From contig JABXHW010000021.1 of the NCBI GenBank assembly GCA_013373425.1, positions 62,001-126,000 of the forward strand: 64,000 bases of DNA, written 5' to 3'. A program made the translations under genes and the position numbers. Source of the stretch: Flavobacteriia bacterium (GTDB taxonomy: Bacteria; Bacteroidota; Bacteroidia; Flavobacteriales; Schleiferiaceae). The notes below the pieces were generated by a model, which was given only the letters and a program-made list of their open reading frames with translations, was not told where the DNA came from and did no database searches. Numbering within the stretch: position 1 is the first letter of the stretch; each line of letters starts with the position of its first letter. This document shows positions 1-7,955 of the stretch, in pieces.

Positions 1-90
1 CTCATTGAAAATGGGCGAAGGTCATTCGTGCGTAAGTCTATAGAAAGAGGTAGTCCTACACCTTCCGAAATCCCTTATCTTGGCTCGTCT

Positions 91-3057
91 ATGCGGTGGA
101 CCTCTTTCATCACATTTGTAGTCCTGACCTTGGCGACAGTTCAAGTGCAGGCCCAGCAGTATTTCTTTCAAACCTTCGGGCAGAGAGAAGGAATTCCTGT
201 TTCTACCATTAACGACATTGCGGAAGACCCTTTGGGGTTCATGTGGATTGCCACTGAAGGTGGTGGGCTTGCTCGATTCGATGGAGTTTCTTCCACCGTG
301 TTCACCACAGAGAACGGGTTGCCTTCCAATTATGTCACCTCACTCAAGTCGGATGACGGCGACCTGTTGGTGGGCACCGACAAGGGCCTCACTGCCTATG
401 ATGGTTTCAATTTTCAGTCGCGCTGGGAGTTACCTTCCGAAAGAGTGGTAGCCATTACTCAATGGAATCAAGATTGGATCATCGTCTTTCGTCGCAGCCT
501 TTGGCGAATAGATGAGAACGATAACATTCAACGACTTCAAATTCCAGGCGATCCTCAGTTGATGTCGGTTGATTATACCGACCAGAGCTTGTTTATTGGC
601 GCATCCGATGGCCTTTGGAAATTCACAAACTCCGAATGGGTGAAGTGGTGGGACGGCTCCAATGCACGTTCCATTTTCATTATAGATAGAGAAGATGAAG
701 AGTCTGGGGTCCAAGTAGGCGCTTCAGATGATGTATACCTGGTCCTCAGAAAAGGATTGGCGATTCCGAACCTCAGCACGAATGATGAACTAGGCGCCCA
801 CCCTGATGTGCGCGATATCGTTTTGGACAGTCGCGGCCGATGGTGGTACGGAAGCTATCAGCAAGGCCTTCGAAGATATGATTCTCGACTAGCTGAAGAT
901 TTCCGCGGCGTGAAAGTCGGAGAAGAAGAAGGTTTGGTAACCCCAAAGATTAGATGTCTACACGTTTCTTCTGATGGACGAATTTGGATTGGTGGATTAA
1001 GTGGGTTGAGCCGATTGGTCGAGCCAGATTTGTATCGATATACCTCAGATGATGGATTGATTGATGAACGAGTTCACGCAGTTACTGTCAGTTCTAGAGG
1101 GAATTGGTGGATGGGTGGATTGGCCGGCTTGTCAAGAAAGAACAAGTACGGAGTCATTGAGTCGTTTGACGAACAAAGCGGGCTTCCACGCGGATTGGTG
1201 TTCGATGTCGTTGAATCTACAAATGGCAGAATCTACGTGGCAACAGAAGCGGGTTTGGCACAATGGACCGGCTCTCGATTCAGAACCTACGGCGTGCATG
1301 CCGGCTTGGGCAATGCCTTCATTTTTGACTTAGAACCTTTAGCGAATGGTGAGCTAGCAGTGGCTACCACTTCAGGGATATACATTTTTGCAGATGGTCA
1401 GTTTGAAACGCTGGATGAGAACCTGAGCACAACCGCAATTCCACGTATTCAAGAGGATCAGAATGGAAGGCTGTGGGCCTTGGATATTGAAGGGAGAATT
1501 CTCTATCGCGATAATGGGAGTTGGGAATATGCTTTTGAGGAGTCTGAAATGCTTCGCATTGCACCTGCAACTTTTCAGGTGGATGCGGAAGGTACCCTGT
1601 GGATGGGAACCAACGGATTTGGACTTTGGAGGCTAAAGGAGGGTAGATTGGACTCGCTCTCTTCTAATGAGGGATTGCTTAGTGATAACGTTTGGTCGCT
1701 TGATGTGCTGAACAATGACGTTTGGATCGGAACTGAACGCGGCATACAGAACATCATTTGGAACAATGGATGGGAATTCGGAACACGAGTTTCTGATGCA
1801 CGTGGTTTTGGCGAGTTGGAATGCAATCCGCATGCGGTAACTCGGGATGAAGAGTCGGTCATTTTCGGAACCAATCAAGGTGTGTTAGTGGCTCCATTGA
1901 GAAATGTAGAAGAGCGGCCATCTTTTGGGGTGATTGAAATCACTCGATTAGACCTTTACTTTGAGCAGCCTGAAAGCTGGGGGGATTGGAGCGACACTAT
2001 TAAGCCGTGGAGCCAGGTTCCTCTCAATTTAAGTTTACCATACGACCAGAATTATCTGCGCTTCTCCTATTCGGCTTTGCAAGTAGCCGACCCGCTTGCG
2101 CTTCAGTACGAATATCGATTGAGTCCGCTCAATAAGGAATGGGTGGATGCCGAAGGCCGACGTGAAGCGATTTACACTAGCGTTCCTCCCGGGAAATATA
2201 CCTTCCAAGTTCGCGGATTCGATCCGTTGAGTGGAAAGGTGATTGAATCAGAAGAGTACCATTTTGTCATACGTCGACCTTACTGGACTACTTGGTGGTT
2301 CTATCTCACTGTTTTCGTAGTGGTCGCTGGGTCGGTTTATCTATACTTCCGTTTGCGATTGAAGCGCATCCATCAGCGACTTGCTTTGGAGGAAGAACGA
2401 AACGATTTGGAGCGTCGAGCATTGCGCTTGCAAATGAATCCACACTTCGTCTTCAACGCACTCGATGCTATTTCAGGATTCATCTTCAAGAACGAGCCAA
2501 AAGAGGCTGTGAAGTACCTGAATAAGTTTGCCAAGCTCATGCGACTCATGCTGGAAAGTTCCAGAGAGCACATGATTCCACTTCACACCGAGATTCAGCT
2601 TTTGGAGAATTACTTGGCGCTTGAAAAGTTGAGGTTTTCAGGTGAATTCGACAGTGAGATTGTGTTGGATGAAGAAATAGACACCTACGGATTATCGTTA
2701 CCTTCTATGATGATTCAACCCCACGTGGAGAATGCCATTTTGCACGGTCTACGTCCGAAAGGTGGAGGGAAAGTGACTATCACTTTTGAAATGACCGACA
2801 ATGGAGTTCGATGCGTCGTTGAAGATGATGGTATTGGCAGGAAGAAGGCCGCCGAGATTCGAGAGAAGAGTGGCAGAAAGCACAGAAGTTTGGCTGGGGA
2901 AATCAGCCGAAGAAGAGTAGAGCTCTTTGAGAAGACTTACGGTGGAAGAAGTGCTGTAATCACAGAAGATCTTCATGATGAAAACGGAGAGGCGTCTGGT
3001 ACGCGAGTGATTTTGCAATTGCCACTTCAGTCAACCGACGAATGGGATGATGATTAA
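91..3057 (+). CDS. Two-component sensor histidine kinase, propeller sensor plus LytS-type kinase
   Basis: Inner-membrane sensor kinase of 988 aa. An N-terminal signal peptide (MRWTSFITF..., ending near AQA-Q) leads into a large periplasmic domain of repeated propeller blades with motifs such as GLPSNYV, RIWIGGLSGL and LWMGTNGFGL (about residues 25-610). A Y_Y_Y-type beta domain follows (about 650-725, ending PPGKYTFQVRG), then one membrane helix (about 733-755). The cytoplasmic part carries the HisKA_LytS box MNPHFVFNALDAI with phospho-acceptor His785 and an ATPase domain (QPHVENAILHGL, DDGIGR). The frame is open back to a GTG at 28, but ATG 91 begins directly at the signal peptide. It probably phosphorylates the LytTR regulator encoded 92 bp downstream. 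The ligand is unknown; polysaccharide-linked hybrid kinases share the propeller, but this protein has no receiver or DNA-binding domain. Confidence 0.93.
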   Translation: MRWTSFITFVVLTLATVQVQAQQYFFQTFGQREGIPVSTINDIAEDPLGFMWIATEGGGLARFDGVSSTVFTTENGLPSNYVTSLKSDDGDLLVGTDKGLTAYDGFNFQSRWELPSERVVAITQWNQDWIIVFRRSLWRIDENDNIQRLQIPGDPQLMSVDYTDQSLFIGASDGLWKFTNSEWVKWWDGSNARSIFIIDREDEESGVQVGASDDVYLVLRKGLAIPNLSTNDELGAHPDVRDIVLDSRGRWWYGSYQQGLRRYDSRLAEDFRGVKVGEEEGLVTPKIRCLHVSSDGRIWIGGLSGLSRLVEPDLYRYTSDDGLIDERVHAVTVSSRGNWWMGGLAGLSRKNKYGVIESFDEQSGLPRGLVFDVVESTNGRIYVATEAGLAQWTGSRFRTYGVHAGLGNAFIFDLEPLANGELAVATTSGIYIFADGQFETLDENLSTTAIPRIQEDQNGRLWALDIEGRILYRDNGSWEYAFEESEMLRIAPATFQVDAEGTLWMGTNGFGLWRLKEGRLDSLSSNEGLLSDNVWSLDVLNNDVWIGTERGIQNIIWNNGWEFGTRVSDARGFGELECNPHAVTRDEESVIFGTNQGVLVAPLRNVEERPSFGVIEITRLDLYFEQPESWGDWSDTIKPWSQVPLNLSLPYDQNYLRFSYSALQVADPLALQYEYRLSPLNKEWVDAEGRREAIYTSVPPGKYTFQVRGFDPLSGKVIESEEYHFVIRRPYWTTWWFYLTVFVVVAGSVYLYFRLRLKRIHQRLALEEERNDLERRALRLQMNPHFVFNALDAISGFIFKNEPKEAVKYLNKFAKLMRLMLESSREHMIPLHTEIQLLENYLALEKLRFSGEFDSEIVLDEEIDTYGLSLPSMMIQPHVENAILHGLRPKGGGKVTITFEMTDNGVRCVVEDDGIGRKKAAEIREKSGRKHRSLAGEISRRRVELFEKTYGGRSAVITEDLHDENGEASGTRVILQLPLQSTDEWDDD

Positions 3058-3118
3058 TCGCTAAATCGCGATAAGTTTTCGCACGCTCATTTAAGACGTG
3101 CACCTGAAAGAGATTAGT

Positions 3119-3126
3119 TAAGTTTG
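3119..3126 (+). promoter_or_regulatory. Bacteroidota -7 promoter element for the LytTR regulator
   Basis: TAAGTTTG matches the TAnnTTTG -7 consensus exactly and lies 23 nt before ATG 3150. This suggests the regulator can be transcribed separately from the kinase. No clear -33 TTTG was seen. Confidence 0.45.
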
Positions 3127-3149
3127 TAGTAACTGCAACCGCTACCCCC

Positions 3150-3908
3150 ATGTTAAAAGCATTGATTATTGATGACGAAGAGAACAGCCGTGCGGCCCTC
3201 AAAGGTAAGCTCGACCTCTTTTGTCCAGATATCCGACCCATTCAAGAAGCTGGAGATATTGAATCTGCCATTGCTGAAATCGTAAGTGGGAAACCCGACG
3301 TAATGTTCCTCGATGTGAAGTTGGCCGGTGAAACCGGATTCGAGCTTCTCGAGCGCATTGATGCCGATGGAATCGATTGGAACGGTGAAGTGATTTTCAC
3401 CACGGCGCACGACGAATTCGCGTTAAAGGCCATTAAGTTTTCCGCTTTGGATTACTTACTCAAGCCGATTGATGCGGAAGAGTTAGTGAAGGCCGTTCGC
3501 AAAGTTCAACAGATTAATTCGGTCGAGCCGAAAGCTGGAATCTCTGTGTTGTTGGAAAACTACCGTTCAACTACTGATTCGCCTAAGAAGATTGTCATTC
3601 CGAGCTCTGATGGAATGCACATCATCAAGGTAAGCGACATCCTACGTTGTGAATCTTCGAGTAACTACACTCAGTTTGTGTTGAGAACAGGAAAGAACCT
3701 CTTGGCAAGCAAAACACTCAAGGAATTTGACAACATGCTTTCTGACCACAACTTCGAGCGCATCCACAAAAGCCACTTGGTGAACATGGACTACGTGAAG
3801 CGCTACGTGCAATCGGATGGAGGATATGTGATTATGGAAGACGATTCACGCATTCCAGTGGCGAATAGGAAGAAAGAACATCTTATGACGCTATTGAAAT
3901 CGCTGTAA
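3150..3908 (+). CDS. LytTR-family response regulator
   Basis: Cytoplasmic DNA-binding response regulator of 252 aa. The receiver domain (about 1-120) has the acidic pair DDEE at 8-11, phospho-acceptor Asp55 in MFLDVKL, the TT pair at 84-85 and Lys105 in LLKPID. The C-terminal LytTR DNA-binding domain (about 150-250) shows the typical CESSSNYTQF, ASKTLKEFD, FERIHKSHLVN and IPVANRKK stretches. It is the presumed partner of the upstream LytS-type kinase. A hairpin terminator follows 23 bp after the stop, so the two genes form a complete signalling unit. Target promoters cannot be read from the window. Confidence 0.93.
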   Translation: MLKALIIDDEENSRAALKGKLDLFCPDIRPIQEAGDIESAIAEIVSGKPDVMFLDVKLAGETGFELLERIDADGIDWNGEVIFTTAHDEFALKAIKFSALDYLLKPIDAEELVKAVRKVQQINSVEPKAGISVLLENYRSTTDSPKKIVIPSSDGMHIIKVSDILRCESSSNYTQFVLRTGKNLLASKTLKEFDNMLSDHNFERIHKSHLVNMDYVKRYVQSDGGYVIMEDDSRIPVANRKKEHLMTLLKSL

Positions 3909-3931
3909 CGATTAGCTATAGAAACAAAGAA

Positions 3932-3957
3932 GCCCCGCACAATGCGGGGCTTTTTTT
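3932..3957 (+). terminator. Rho-independent terminator of the sensor/regulator pair
   Basis: Eight-bp GC-rich stem GCCCCGCA/TGCGGGGC with a 3-nt loop followed by seven Ts. The T run overlaps the stop codon of the convergent purE gene, so the hairpin may also limit read-through from the minus strand. Confidence 0.85.
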
Positions 3958-4441
3958 ATGCTTGACCTTCCAGGTCCTCAGCTGATCTGAGTACTTTCTC
4001 TTTCAGCGATTCCTTATACTGAACGATGTTGTTTAGAATCTTTGGATCCGCACTTCCGACGATTTGTGCGGCTAGGATGCCCGCATTCTTAGCACCGTCT
4101 AAGGCTACGGTTGCAACAGGAACACCGCCCGGCATTTGAAGGATACTCAATACGCTATCCCATCCATCGATAGAATTGCGAGATTTCACCGGAACACCGA
4201 TTACAGGAAGTGGACTCATGGAAGCCACCATTCCAGGGAGGTGAGCCGCTCCACCTGCACCAGCGATAATCGCCTTGATGCCTCGGGTGTGGGCATTCTT
4301 GGCATAATCATACATGCGCTCTGGAGTGCGGTGTGCGGAAACGATGGTGATCTCGTAATCAACACCCAACTCCTTCAAAATATCTGCGGCCTCTTGCATT
4401 ACAGGTAGGTCGCTTTTGCTTCCCATGATGATTCCAATCAT
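3956..4441 (-). CDS. purE: N5-carboxyaminoimidazole ribonucleotide mutase
   Basis: Class I PurE, 161 aa, the normal family length. It converts N5-CAIR to CAIR in de novo purine synthesis. The phosphate-binding GSKSD motif is at residues 7-11, the SAHRTP motif carries His37, and the glycine-rich [11 protein letters not shown] loop is present. It lies 23 bp downstream of purK and is presumably co-transcribed with it, so the two ATP-dependent CAIR-forming steps are encoded together. Presence of PurK confirms the N5-CAIR (bacterial class I) route rather than the direct carboxylase route. Confidence 0.97.
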   Translation of the reverse strand: MIGIIMGSKSDLPVMQEAADILKELGVDYEITIVSAHRTPERMYDYAKNAHTRGIKAIIAGAGGAAHLPGMVASMSPLPVIGVPVKSRNSIDGWDSVLSILQMPGGVPVATVALDGAKNAGILAAQIVGSADPKILNNIVQYKESLKEKVLRSAEDLEGQA

Positions 4442-4464
4442 GACTTCTATTTTTTATAAAGATA

Positions 4465-5628
4465 CTAGCTTCTAGAAATGACGCGGATGGAGTCTTTAGC
4501 TCTCTCAGCTGCTGCACGAGCTTCACTTCGATCCGTATGGGTAACGGTAACGTGTCCCATCTTTCTAAACGGACGAGTTGTGCTCTTTCCGTAAAGGTGA
4601 ATGTAAACGCCCGGCATACTCAGCAGATTCTGGTAACCGTCGTACTGCACATTTCCTGAATGTCCATCTTCACCTACCAAGTTGGCCATGACCGCAGGCA
4701 GACGAAGTTGAGTGGAACCTAATGGCATTCCAGTTACCGAGCGAACGTGCTGTTCGAACTGCGAGGTGAAGTTGGATTCAATGGTTAGGTGGCCACTGTT
4801 GTGGGTACGTGGTGCTACTTCATTGATGTATACTTCGCCGTCTTTCGTTTGGAACATCTCAACGGCGAGAAGTCCAACAAGTCCGTAAGCTTCAATAGCT
4901 TGAACCGCTAGATTACGAGCCTTCTCTTCGATATCGGCATCTACCGTAGCCGGACAAAGAACGTATTCTACTTGGTTGGCAGTAGGGTGGAATTCCATTT
5001 CTACCACTGGGTAGGTCACTACGTCGCCGTGTTCATTTCGTGCAACGATAACCGCTAGCTCCTTCTCAAAGGGCACAAATGCTTCTACCAACCCAGGCTG
5101 ATCTGGAAGTTCGTCGATTTGATCTGCTGTGCGAACGATGTTCACGCCGAATCCATCGTATCCGCCGGTTGCTGCCTTCCAAACGAATGGGGGTTCCCAA
5201 TTTCCTTCTTTCAATCCTTCGAGCAATTCAGCCTTGTTGTTGAAGGTGAAAAACTTGGAAGTCGGTAGGCCGTTCTCTCCGTAAAAAGATTTTTGGGTGG
5301 CCTTATTTTGAATGATGCGAAGAGCGGATGGCTGTGGGAAAACTTTCAATCCTGATTTCTCAAGGTCTTCGAGCGCATCAACGTTCACATTTTCGATTTC
5401 TATGGTCAGTACATCCAGGCCTTGTGCGAACTTCATGACCGTGTCATAGTCGGTCAGTGAACCCTGTACAAACTCGTTTGCCGCCAATCGAGCTGGGGCG
5501 TCGGCTGCTGGATCCATTACTCGTGTGTAAATGTCGTATCGACGAGTTTCAGCTAACATCATTTTGCCAAGCTGTCCGCCGCCAAGTACGCCGAGTTTAA
5601 AGTCTGGATTTGAGAATATCTCTTTCAT
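4465..5628 (-). CDS. purK: N5-carboxyaminoimidazole ribonucleotide synthase
   Basis: ATP-grasp enzyme of 387 aa that makes N5-CAIR from AIR, bicarbonate and ATP. The N-terminal nucleotide-fold motif LGGGQLGKMM is near residue 15. The ATP-grasp region includes FVWKAATGGYDGFG and the metal-binding NEVAPRTHNSGH near the C-terminal third. Length and order match PurK. Its ATG overlaps the stop of the SprT-like gene by 4 bp (ATGA), suggesting translational coupling, and it is followed by purE. Confidence 0.97.
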   Translation of the reverse strand: MKEIFSNPDFKLGVLGGGQLGKMMLAETRRYDIYTRVMDPAADAPARLAANEFVQGSLTDYDTVMKFAQGLDVLTIEIENVNVDALEDLEKSGLKVFPQPSALRIIQNKATQKSFYGENGLPTSKFFTFNNKAELLEGLKEGNWEPPFVWKAATGGYDGFGVNIVRTADQIDELPDQPGLVEAFVPFEKELAVIVARNEHGDVVTYPVVEMEFHPTANQVEYVLCPATVDADIEEKARNLAVQAIEAYGLVGLLAVEMFQTKDGEVYINEVAPRTHNSGHLTIESNFTSQFEQHVRSVTGMPLGSTQLRLPAVMANLVGEDGHSGNVQYDGYQNLLSMPGVYIHLYGKSTTRPFRKMGHVTVTHTDRSEARAAAERAKDSIRVISRS

Positions 5629-6236
5629 CTTTGGTGGTTCAAAGTTTGTACTTCTGCCAATGGATGGACGGCAAAGGTACGGCCTGTATCTAGCTCTTCA
5701 CAGAGAAAACGTGTTCTTCGTTTCTTTCCCTTGCGCATGGGGCGTCTACCCGGGATTCTGAACAAGGCATCTTCTGGGAGGTCTTCTAGGATGAGGATGT
5801 GTGATTTGTTCTCATCTTCATTTCTCAACACCCTCAATAACTGGGTATCGGCAGAACATGAGGCCTTGGGTTTTGATAAATATCGACTGATTTCTGCAGC
5901 GATATGATCAGGGTAAATATCATCCTGAAGAATAGGAGCCATTAATTCTTGAAAAGTACTTTGCCACTCCTTTCCATGCGGACTCACTTTCATTCCAAAC
6001 TGCTCATGCGTTTTCATGTGAGCAATCTCATGTACAAGAGTTAGCAGGAAATGATAGGGATGCAGGTCGCCATTCACGGTGAGTTGATGAGACGCCCCAC
6101 GAAGACCTGGTCGGAAGTCGCCCAGCTTCGTCTTTCTAGGTCGCACCACCTTTAATTTGAAGGAATGAGGCTGCAGCATTTTTTCGATATGCTCACCCGC
6201 CCCTTCGGGAATAAATGGAAGGAGTTGTTGAATCAC
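5625..6236 (-). CDS. SprT-like zinc metallopeptidase-domain protein
   Basis: 203-aa protein with the zinc motif HEIAH at residues 69-73 inside LVHEIAHMKTHEQFG and the SprT-family stretch R-x-TKLGDFR near 34-42. The C-terminal part contains a basic stretch near GRRPMRKGKKRRTR. The SprT/Spartan families include DNA-protein-crosslink proteases, but bacterial members are poorly characterised and the substrate is unknown. The start is GTG 6236; this codon overlaps the stop of the small lipoprotein gene (GTGA) and places the normal N-terminus. It is followed by purK with an ATGA overlap, making it the second gene of a lipoprotein-sprT-purK-purE operon. Confidence 0.82.
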   Translation of the reverse strand: MIQQLLPFIPEGAGEHIEKMLQPHSFKLKVVRPRKTKLGDFRPGLRGASHQLTVNGDLHPYHFLLTLVHEIAHMKTHEQFGMKVSPHGKEWQSTFQELMAPILQDDIYPDHIAAEISRYLSKPKASCSADTQLLRVLRNEDENKSHILILEDLPEDALFRIPGRRPMRKGKKRRTRFLCEELDTGRTFAVHPLAEVQTLNHQR

Positions 6237-6364
6237 TTCACGTCTGGGTTTTCAATACTGCTGAATGCCGGACAGTCGCAGTCCTTGGCAGATCCACATG
6301 CCGTTATTGCTGCAAAAGACAGAATTAGGACAGCGGCGAAAATTGTACGTTGAATACCTTTCAT
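6233..6364 (-). CDS. Small 43-residue lipoprotein
   Basis: An ATG at 6364 opens a 43-aa frame reading MKGIQRTIFAAVLILSF... with a signal peptide and lipobox AITAC, placing the lipidated Cys at 23. The mature peptide is only 21 residues, contains the cysteine cluster KDCDCPAF and ends IENPDVK. Support for a real gene: a TAnnTTTG promoter 17 nt upstream, a textbook lipoprotein signal, and a 4-nt GTGA overlap with the following sprT-like gene. Function unknown; the C-x-C-P motif could bind metal, but that is speculation. Confidence 0.8.
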   Translation of the reverse strand: MKGIQRTIFAAVLILSFAAITACGSAKDCDCPAFSSIENPDVK

Positions 6365-6381
6365 AATCTTCCTTTGAGCCA

Positions 6382-6389
6382 CAAAATTA
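6382..6389 (-). promoter_or_regulatory. -7 promoter element for the lipoprotein-sprT-purK-purE operon
   Basis: On the minus strand TAATTTTG matches TAnnTTTG exactly, 17 nt before the lipoprotein ATG. It lies back to back with the mlaE element at 6394-6401. Confidence 0.5.
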
Positions 6390-6393
6390 AACT

Positions 6394-6401
6394 TATTTTA
6401 G
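6394..6401 (+). promoter_or_regulatory. Possible -7 element immediately upstream of mlaE
   Basis: TATTTTAG (one mismatch to TAnnTTTG) ends 4 nt before ATG 6406. If used, the mlaE mRNA would have almost no 5' leader. Confidence 0.3.
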
Positions 6402-6405
6402 CGGC

Positions 6406-7152
6406 ATGATCTATCGTTTCTTTAACGGTATTGGCGACTATGCATTACTCATGGCTCGGGTATTTAGAAAACCCGAAAGCTGGAAGGAGATTCGCAAGTC
6501 ATTTTGGAGGGAAGTCGATGGACTTGGCCTAGACTCCTTGTGGATTGTATCTATCATTTCACTCTTCATGGGGGCTGTAGTAACCATCCAAACGGCGCTC
6601 AACCTCGAAGATCCATTCATTCCTGATTACTACGTGGCTATTGCGGTGCGTGAATCCATCATCTTGGAGTTCTCACCAACCATGGTGAGCTTGATTCTCG
6701 CAGGAAAGGTCGGTTCGAACATCGCGTCCACGATTGGAACCATGCGAACCTCTGAGCAGATAGACGCTTTGGAAGTGATGGGTATAAACTCCGCGAACTT
6801 CCTCATCTTCCCAAAGATCACCGCATCGATGTTCTTCAATCCACTGCTGCTTGTAATCAGTGTTGCTCTCGGTTTGTATGGCGGTTACCTCGCTGGTGAC
6901 TTTACCGGAATGGTGAGCTTCTCTGACTTTATCCTCGGTCTGCAAATGGGCTGGATTCCATTCTATATCACCTACGCCATTATCAAGATGGTGGTGTTTG
7001 CTTTCTTAATTGCGAGTATATCTGGATACTTTGGATATACGGTGAAAGGAGGAGCCGTTGAAGTAGGTCGTGCGAGTACTATCGCCGTTGTGAACTCCTG
7101 CTTGGCTATCATCGTCTTTAATTACATTCTTACTGATTTGTTGTTGAATTAA
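6406..7152 (+). CDS. mlaE: MlaE/YrbE-type ABC lipid transporter permease
   Basis: Inner-membrane permease of 248 aa with about five hydrophobic helices. The family core is visible: RESIILEFSPTMVSLILAGKVGSNIASTIGTMRTSEQIDALEVMG, the conserved cytoplasmic coupling region of MlaE/TGD1 proteins, spans about residues 84-128. MlaE works with the MlaF ATPase and an MCE-domain protein to move phospholipids between inner and outer membrane. The matching MlaF gene lies 1.5 kb downstream rather than adjacent, separated by two unknown membrane protein genes. No MCE-domain gene is in this window. Confidence 0.9.
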   Translation: MIYRFFNGIGDYALLMARVFRKPESWKEIRKSFWREVDGLGLDSLWIVSIISLFMGAVVTIQTALNLEDPFIPDYYVAIAVRESIILEFSPTMVSLILAGKVGSNIASTIGTMRTSEQIDALEVMGINSANFLIFPKITASMFFNPLLLVISVALGLYGGYLAGDFTGMVSFSDFILGLQMGWIPFYITYAIIKMVVFAFLIASISGYFGYTVKGGAVEVGRASTIAVVNSCLAIIVFNYILTDLLLN

Positions 7153-7160
7153 ACCCTGAC

Positions 7161-7814
7161 ATGCGTTCGATCTTTTTCTCTCTCATAGGACGTTTTGCCA
7201 TTCCGGTGCTCATCGTTGTTACTGCAATATGGAGTTTCATAGAGGCATATCCCGTGTTTTTTAAGTTTGAGTCCTCCTCAGCGCTCTGGGGAACTCACAA
7301 TTATTACGGAAGTGAAAGCATAGATTATTTGCGTGATGTGGTCCCTTATGTTGTTTCCATAGGAATTATTATTCGTGTGGCTTTTTATCCCAAGCGATAC
7401 CATCAGTTAGCGAACATTGAAGTCGATGTGTTGGACATAGATACAGTTTCTGCTGATACCTCACATGTTCGATTACGAATCGCCAGTGATATCTTGAAGT
7501 ATATGCTCATCTGCACCATAACTTCCCTAATAGTTACTGCAGTAGTTGAACACTATTCAGGGAATGTTCCCTACGAGTATATGCTTGATGAGACCGTTGG
7601 TGGAAATTCTGAACATTGGCCTAACAACTTAATCTTGGTTGGTTTGCACACATTCTTGTCGGCGTCAGTAGTATTCCTATATCCTTTAGTATTTAAAGTT
7701 CTGAATAGAAGGATAGGGAAGAAGAACACGGCTCGGCTTGGGGCTGCTTCTGTGTTGATTATTGCAGCTCACCCTATTGCCTGGACATTGGAATGGCTAT
7801 TTTGGGTTTTTTAG
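7161..7814 (+). CDS. Unknown five-helix membrane protein inside the mla locus
   Basis: 217-aa protein I do not recognise. Hydrophobic stretches near residues 10-32, 57-76, 110-130, 153-180 and 192-214 predict about five membrane helices with short loops; a hydrophilic segment (about 78-108, with DVLDIDTVSADTSHVR) separates helices 2 and 3. ATG 7161 is 8 bp after mlaE, so it is very likely in the same transcript. Its position between mlaE and mlaF suggests a role with the lipid transporter, but the sequence itself gives no function and it could be a lineage-specific insertion. Confidence 0.75.
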   Translation: MRSIFFSLIGRFAIPVLIVVTAIWSFIEAYPVFFKFESSSALWGTHNYYGSESIDYLRDVVPYVVSIGIIIRVAFYPKRYHQLANIEVDVLDIDTVSADTSHVRLRIASDILKYMLICTITSLIVTAVVEHYSGNVPYEYMLDETVGGNSEHWPNNLILVGLHTFLSASVVFLYPLVFKVLNRRIGKKNTARLGAASVLIIAAHPIAWTLEWLFWVF

Positions 7815-7828
7815 TCACAGCTTGACCT

Positions 7829-7933
7829 ATGAAAGGCATTCGAACTTTGCGACCCGAGTATCTTGCCTATGTCCAGAGAGTTCCTTCGCTGGATGATTTT
7901 CACATTCTAATGTCTGACGAACATTCCATGTGA
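7829..7933 (+). CDS. Possible 34-residue ORF, doubtful
   Basis: A short frame from ATG 7829 (MKGIRTLRPEYLAYVQ...) fills most of the 141-bp gap between the two unknown membrane protein genes. It has no signal peptide, membrane segment or recognised motif. It may be chance or the remnant of a longer gene. Listed because nothing else explains this spacer within an otherwise tightly packed operon. Confidence 0.2.
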   Translation: MKGIRTLRPEYLAYVQRVPSLDDFHILMSDEHSM

Positions 7934-7955
7934 TCGGTATTACAAATTCGAAAAG

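Noticed and set aside
28-90. Upstream GTG start for the sensor kinase
   Set aside because: It would place 21 polar residues ahead of a good signal peptide that begins at ATG 91.
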